From Anodontia alba (Eukaryota > Mollusca > Bivalvia > Lucinida > Lucinidae), in NCBI GenBank assembly GCA_964016985.1, contig OZ024826.1, positions 40,217,070 through 40,281,069 on the forward strand: a DNA stretch of 64,000 bases, in the 5' to 3' direction. The translations under genes were made by a program, and so were the position numbers. Positions 60,536-64,000 of the stretch are shown here, one piece after another (the stretch's first letter is position 1; each line of letters starts with the position of its first letter). Below the pieces are notes generated by a model. It searched no databases and was not told the origin of the DNA. It saw nothing but the letters and a program-made list of their open reading frames with translations.

Positions 60536-61133
60536 TGTTACGAGCCAGGCGTAACGAGAAAGAAATGAAAGTGAAACCAGCAACAAGCTTTAAATTATTA
60601 ACAATATTTATTCATAAAAAAGTAAGACAAGATTCAAAACAAAAGAATGTAAATAAACAGTATCTTTCAAGTTTATGTCACAAAGTCCCTCTGAAATAAT
60701 TTTAATCCATGAGAATTTATAAAACAAATCCTTTGAATATCAGTTTCTGATCCCACAATTTAAAGTTCCTGAATTCAGAATTTAAGTCCAGAATGAATAA
60801 AATAGTAAGTAATCCAGTATAGAATAATTTCCAGTGAAAGTATACAAAGATGCCCAGATGAAATTCTTCTCTCCTTATATAATATCAGAGAACGTTCTAG
60901 AAAAAGAATTTACTACAAGCATCTCTTATTTTCTAGGTTCCTTCAGGAAACTTCTAAATCTTCCATGACATGCCAAAAATAACTCAGTCCAGAATCAAGG
61001 CTGTAAACATCATGTTATTGTAAACATGTTGAACATTCCAGAAAGTTATTTTTGGAAACATAGTAAATAAAGCTATTTATGGAAACATAGTAAACATGTT
61101 GTTTAAAACAATTGAACACCCTGTTATATAACA
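60536..61133 (-). repeat. 5' LTR of the Gmr1-like element (598 bp)
   Basis: Transcription would run leftward from about the TATATAA at 60875-60881 (minus strand); AATAAA lies at 60607-60612. One base differs from the other LTR. CAAT follows at 61134-61137. Confidence 0.97.
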
Positions 61134-61137
61134 CAAT

Positions 61138-61594
61138 GCAAAGTCGTTTGTCGTAACTATGTACGCAGAAAACGTTTTATTCTATTCGTTGGTTTAAAAA
61201 ATATCCAATATTTCTCTTTTCCCAATAGTAAAAATGGCTGCAAATTATGTATATATCCATTAGTAGACAGCTTGGTTGTAGGTTTTTATTGAGGTCCACT
61301 TATTTAAATTTTCTCAAACTTTTACATCTTTGTTAATTTGTTACGGAAATCAGCGGAGAAAAGCAAAAACATATTTCCTAACAAAGATATTCCAAAAGTT
61401 CAGTTACTATATGAATTTCATAGGTCAAACCCATTTTTTTTCTATAAAATCAATTCTGTGTTAATTCTGTGACAACAAACCGCAGAAACAGAAAGTACAA
61501 ATTGTTCCGCTGATAAGTTATTGTCAACCACAAATATTTTTTTTTTCTTTTACATTTAAAATGAAACGCCAAACGAAAAGCATCTCTTTCCAAT
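61138..61594. other. Element S interior, AT-rich, no gene
   Basis: AT-rich with several poly-T runs; no coding sequence. Inferred to be the right part of element S copy 2. Confidence 0.45.
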
Positions 61595-61632
61595 GGATGT
61601 CGAAAGCACAGTAAATATTCGGACAAACAGGG

Positions 61633-61688
61633 TTCAGCTGTATAGACGTTGATCAGACGCTGCAGAGCGCGGCGTTTAATTAAGGTTT
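61633..61688. repeat. fbB/fbC core hairpin remnant
   Basis: 'gttgatcagacgctgcag' with 'gcgcggcgtttaattaagg'. Degraded, cut by the fbA copy that follows. Confidence 0.45.
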
Positions 61689-61970
61689 CATCACGAAAAC
61701 ATGCCTATATAATTTTGACCCCCTTAAACCCCACTTTTGTAAAGTAAAACTGGGGTTTACAGGGGTATACATTATTTTTTCTTATTTCTGTTCAAAATCA
61801 TAGATTTTGGGTACCCGTTAGAACCGCCTCGTCGAGGGTTCTAACGAGTACCCACAATCTGTGTTTTGAGCAGAAATATGAAAAATATCGGAATGTTTTT
61901 ATTTGAACATTTTCAATTTTTTTTTGTGGTAAAATTTTCAGTAAATTTGAATAGGCGTGTTCTCGTAATG
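61689..61970. mobile_element. fbA copy 9
   Basis: CATCACGAAAACATGCC to GGCGTGTTCTCGTAATG. Hairpin loop side shortened by a few bases. Confidence 0.91.
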
Positions 61971-62610
61971 GCTTTAATTTTAGAAGGACGGTAAGGAGAT
62001 GCGGTTTCCGAAAAGTTAGGTTAAAAAGGGTAACTTCGTGAAAAAGCCAACTCCTCTTCCCGCTTTGCTATAAAAGCCGACTTTCACATAGAGGCTGTAT
62101 AAGTGATCTATATACCTAATCCCCGTCCCCTCCCACCTTTCTCTTAACTTCGTCCCGAGGTCACCAACACTGCTCATCCTGCGAGAAAGGAGGAGCCTAT
62201 GCAACGCTGACCGGACAGTTATCCCTGCACTCTAGGGTCCAAAGATGATGATGGCATCATGTCTCATCCCATCTAACGTTTTCGGGGCCATCCACCCAAT
62301 CGAGCCGCGCGATCAATTATCCAAGTACTTACCGCAATTTACGTTGCTTAAATTCGTGAAAATGCCAGTCAGCCCATCCGCGTCGCCATTAAAGCGACTT
62401 CAGTGATCTAACGCATTTTTTTGGTTAATATGACAAAGCACAAATTACTATCATAAATATCCTAAATACTGGGAGAGAATTTCTTGAGCAACTGGTGTAT
62501 TTTTCCTGATTATAGTCCGATTGAAATACACAATTCAGGTAAATGAGATGATATATCTATACTTAAACAGATAATCTTTGTGTATATTTGAGTCTCACCA
62601 AGACAAAATG
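61971..62610. other. Unassigned sequence
   Basis: No gene or repeat family recognised. The short minus-strand frame at 62016-62204 has no motif. Confidence 0.4.
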
Positions 62611-62690
62611 TACCTTTCGAGCAACTGAAACCAGCGAACGCTCAGATCAGCCAACACGTCCGCACAATACGATCAGGGCTTTCACTGGCC
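62611..62690. repeat. fbD-like remnant
   Basis: 'aaccagcgaacgctcagatc' with 'gatcagggctttcactggcc'. Confidence 0.55.
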
Positions 62691-62828
62691 ACAAACAAAA
62701 ATATTGGAGACTGTAGAATATATCGATGTACAACAAATGACCTTCTCACGATTGTGCCACTTTGCTGATCTGGCTCTTAACTATGTCCGAAAGACATCTT
62801 TTCTCTTGTCGCCGAGCATTTGAGCCGC

Positions 62829-63343
62829 AATGTCAGAAAACGTGCGCCAACTAAAACTCAAATCAGCCTGCGCATCTGCGCAATCTGATCAGAGTCTTCA
62901 TTGTCGGCATGAATAAACTCTGCACCCTTGGCTATCCGAAATGCGCCAAGTGAAGCATCACGAAAACATGCCTATATAATATTGACCCCCTTAAACCCCA
63001 CCTTTATGTAAAACTGGGGTATACATTATTTTTCTTATTTCTGCTAAAAACATAGATTGTGAGTACTCGTTAGAACCGCCTCGCCGAGGCGGTTCTAACG
63101 AGTACCACAATCTATGTTTTCTCGCCGAGGCGGTTCTAACGAGTACCACAATCTATGTTTTGAGCAGAAATATGAAAAAATATCGGAGTTTTTTGTCTCA
63201 ATATTTTCAGTTTTTGGAGGTGCAATTTTCTTTATATTTGAATAGGCGTGTTTTCGTAATGATTCTGATCAAACTGCGCGAAGACGCTAGGTGATCTGAA
63301 TCTTCGCTGGGCGCTCATGTCCGAAGGTATGTTTTCTGACGTT
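62829..63343. mobile_element. fbD element interrupted by fbA copy 10
   Basis: Left part to 62955 (TGTCAGAAAACGTGCGCCAA to 'gcgccaagtgaag'), right part from 63262 ('attctgatcaaactgcgcga' to 'gtatgttttctgacgtt'). Joined, the halves read as an ordinary fbD copy. Confidence 0.85.
62956..63261. mobile_element. fbA copy 10, with duplicated hairpin arm
   Basis: CATCACGAAAACATGCC to GGCGTGTTTTCGTAATG. The right hairpin arm (about 45 nt, 'cgccgaggcggttctaacga' on) is present twice at 63078-63120 and 63123-63165. Confidence 0.92.
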
Positions 63344-63401
63344 AGGGCTGATTTGTTTTTGATAAAACTACCTACTGGTATCCTAGTCAGTTATCTACAA
63401 T

Positions 63402-63606
63402 TTACCCTTGTCATGTTGAATAAATTAGGATGCCACGCCCATTTCTAATTTTCAGCCAATCAGATTACTTGATCCAGATTGTTGAGATAAATTCACATAC
63501 TTAATGGCAAACAGTGCAGATCCAGATCAGTTGAAATCTTCACTGATCTGGATCTACACTGTTTGCAAAGGCAGATTATATCCGGGTTCAGCAGGACCAG
63601 GGTTAA
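63402..63606. mobile_element. fbB copy
   Basis: TTTACCCTTGTCATGTTGAA to TTCAGCAGGACCAGGGTTAA. The left TTAA is mutated to TTTA. Core hairpin loop shortened (cagttgaaatcttcactg). Confidence 0.88.
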
Positions 63607-63676
63607 CTAAAGATCGTCGAGGCTCATATGCATGAGGTCATACATGTTAGCTATTACGACCCTTCCCGAAAAAACA

Positions 63677-63830
63677 CCCCAGCGGGCACACAACGTTAAA
63701 ATGACGTCGTATCAACGTCGATGCGACGTGATCACGCTGATAGACGACGTTGATACGACGTCATTTTAACAACGTGGTCACGCTGAGAGACGACGTTGAT
63801 ACGACGTCATTTTAACGTTGTGAGCATAGT
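63677..63830. mobile_element. fbI copy with internal duplication
   Basis: Starts CCCAGCGGGCACACAACGTT. The right arm 'gacgacgttgatacgacgtc' with 'attttaac' occurs twice, separated by 'gtggtcacgctgaga'. The canonical right end is replaced by 'acgttgtgagcat'. Confidence 0.75.
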
Positions 63831-64000
63831 TACGACGTTGCGTTTTAATTGGCACGTTACTTGCTCGGGTGTGGCTCGAAAGCTGCTGAATCAACCATAA
63901 GTTTGTTATCTACCGAGCGCATTCGCAGGCTGATCTTGATGTTGATTATTAGTAGACACAACAAGTATTAGATTTTTCAAAAAGCTAGCGGGTCGTTTGG
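63831..64000. other. Unassigned sequence at the window end
   Basis: No gene or repeat family recognised. Confidence 0.4.

Larger units (their letters stand above)
54753..61133 (-). mobile_element. Gmr1-like Ty3/gypsy LTR retrotransposon, apparently intact
   Basis: 6381 bp: two 598-bp LTRs, CAAT target duplication, primer-binding site, polypurine tract and one uninterrupted gag-pol frame. The order of pol domains is protease, integrase, reverse transcriptase, RNase H. Ordinary Ty3/gypsy elements have integrase last. The integrase-first order with gypsy-type RT defines the Gmr1-like group, first described from cod and other deuterostomes. One LTR mismatch in 598 bp points to very recent insertion. 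No env-like frame is present. Confidence 0.95.
54641..61611. mobile_element. Element S copy 2, split by the LTR retrotransposon
   Basis: The left end TCTGCTTTTGACATATTTTA at 54641 resembles the S terminus CTGTACTTTCGACATC. The right end GGATGTCGAAAGCACAG at 61595-61611 matches it well and is followed by TA. The two parts are separated by the LTR element and its duplicated CAAT, so the LTR element inserted into S. The left end is diverged, so this is moderately supported. Confidence 0.55.

Noticed and set aside
54753..61133. Endogenous retrovirus because of the tRNA-Pro primer site
   Set aside because: No env frame, integrase lies before RT, and RT is gypsy-like; primer choice alone is not evidence of a retrovirus.

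Overview
The window reads as nuclear DNA of an invertebrate animal, most likely a bivalve mollusc. It has two spliced, host-type genes with GT-AG introns, metazoan-type mobile elements (mariner, Merlin, a Gmr1-like LTR element, tRNA-derived SINEs, a LINE relic), and tandem arrays with units of about 125-170 bp. It also has a very dense load of short palindromic non-autonomous elements. The bivalve call is inference: MIEAP-like genes and array-bearing 'pearl'-type elements are known from bivalves, but no database could be searched.

Host genes. (1) A mitochondria-eating-protein-like (MIEAP/SPATA18-like) gene runs on the + strand from about 19.8 to 48.6 kb. It has eight inferred exons whose phases agree, coding about 466 residues. 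The introns are almost wholly made of repeats. (2) A LicD/fukutin-related-type membrane protein of about 626 residues lies on the - strand at 52.4-54.3 kb in one coding exon, with a strong splice acceptor just upstream of its start.

Mobile elements. At 54,753-61,133 (- strand) there is an apparently intact, very young LTR retrotransposon. Its LTRs of 598 bp differ at one base, with a 4-bp target duplication, a tRNA-Pro-type primer site and a single gag-pol frame of 1594 codons. Its order is Gag - protease - integrase - RT - RNase H, the unusual Gmr1-like order, and its Gag resembles the SCAN domain. Other autonomous-type elements are broken: a mariner at 4.7-6.1 kb and a Merlin at 12.1-13.2 kb (one frameshift each), and a LINE at 32.0-33.3 kb with an internal deletion.

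Repeats, by family names used here. fbA (about 277 bp, ten copies), fbB and fbC (TTAA-flanked, piggyBac-like), fbD, fbE and fbF (TA-flanked, pogo-like termini), fbG, fbH, fbI, fbJ (TTAA-flanked), plus element S (TA-flanked, about 620 bp). Several families with different termini share the same central hairpin: fbA with fbE, fbB with fbC, and more weakly fbJ with fbF. Three long tandem arrays lie at 22.0-23.1, 26.1-28.8 and 34.2-36.2 kb.

Layout. 0-19 kb is repeat-rich DNA with no host gene found. 18.8-19.9 kb is a fourfold tandem duplication of the MIEAP-like start region, invaded by element S. 20-48.6 kb is the MIEAP-like gene, with fold-backs abutting exons. 48.7-52.4 kb is repeats. 52.4-54.3 kb is the FKRP-like gene, whose stop codon lies inside the TTAA target of an fbC copy. 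54.7-61.1 kb is the LTR element, itself inserted in an element S copy. 61-64 kb is repeats, including fbA nested in fbD.
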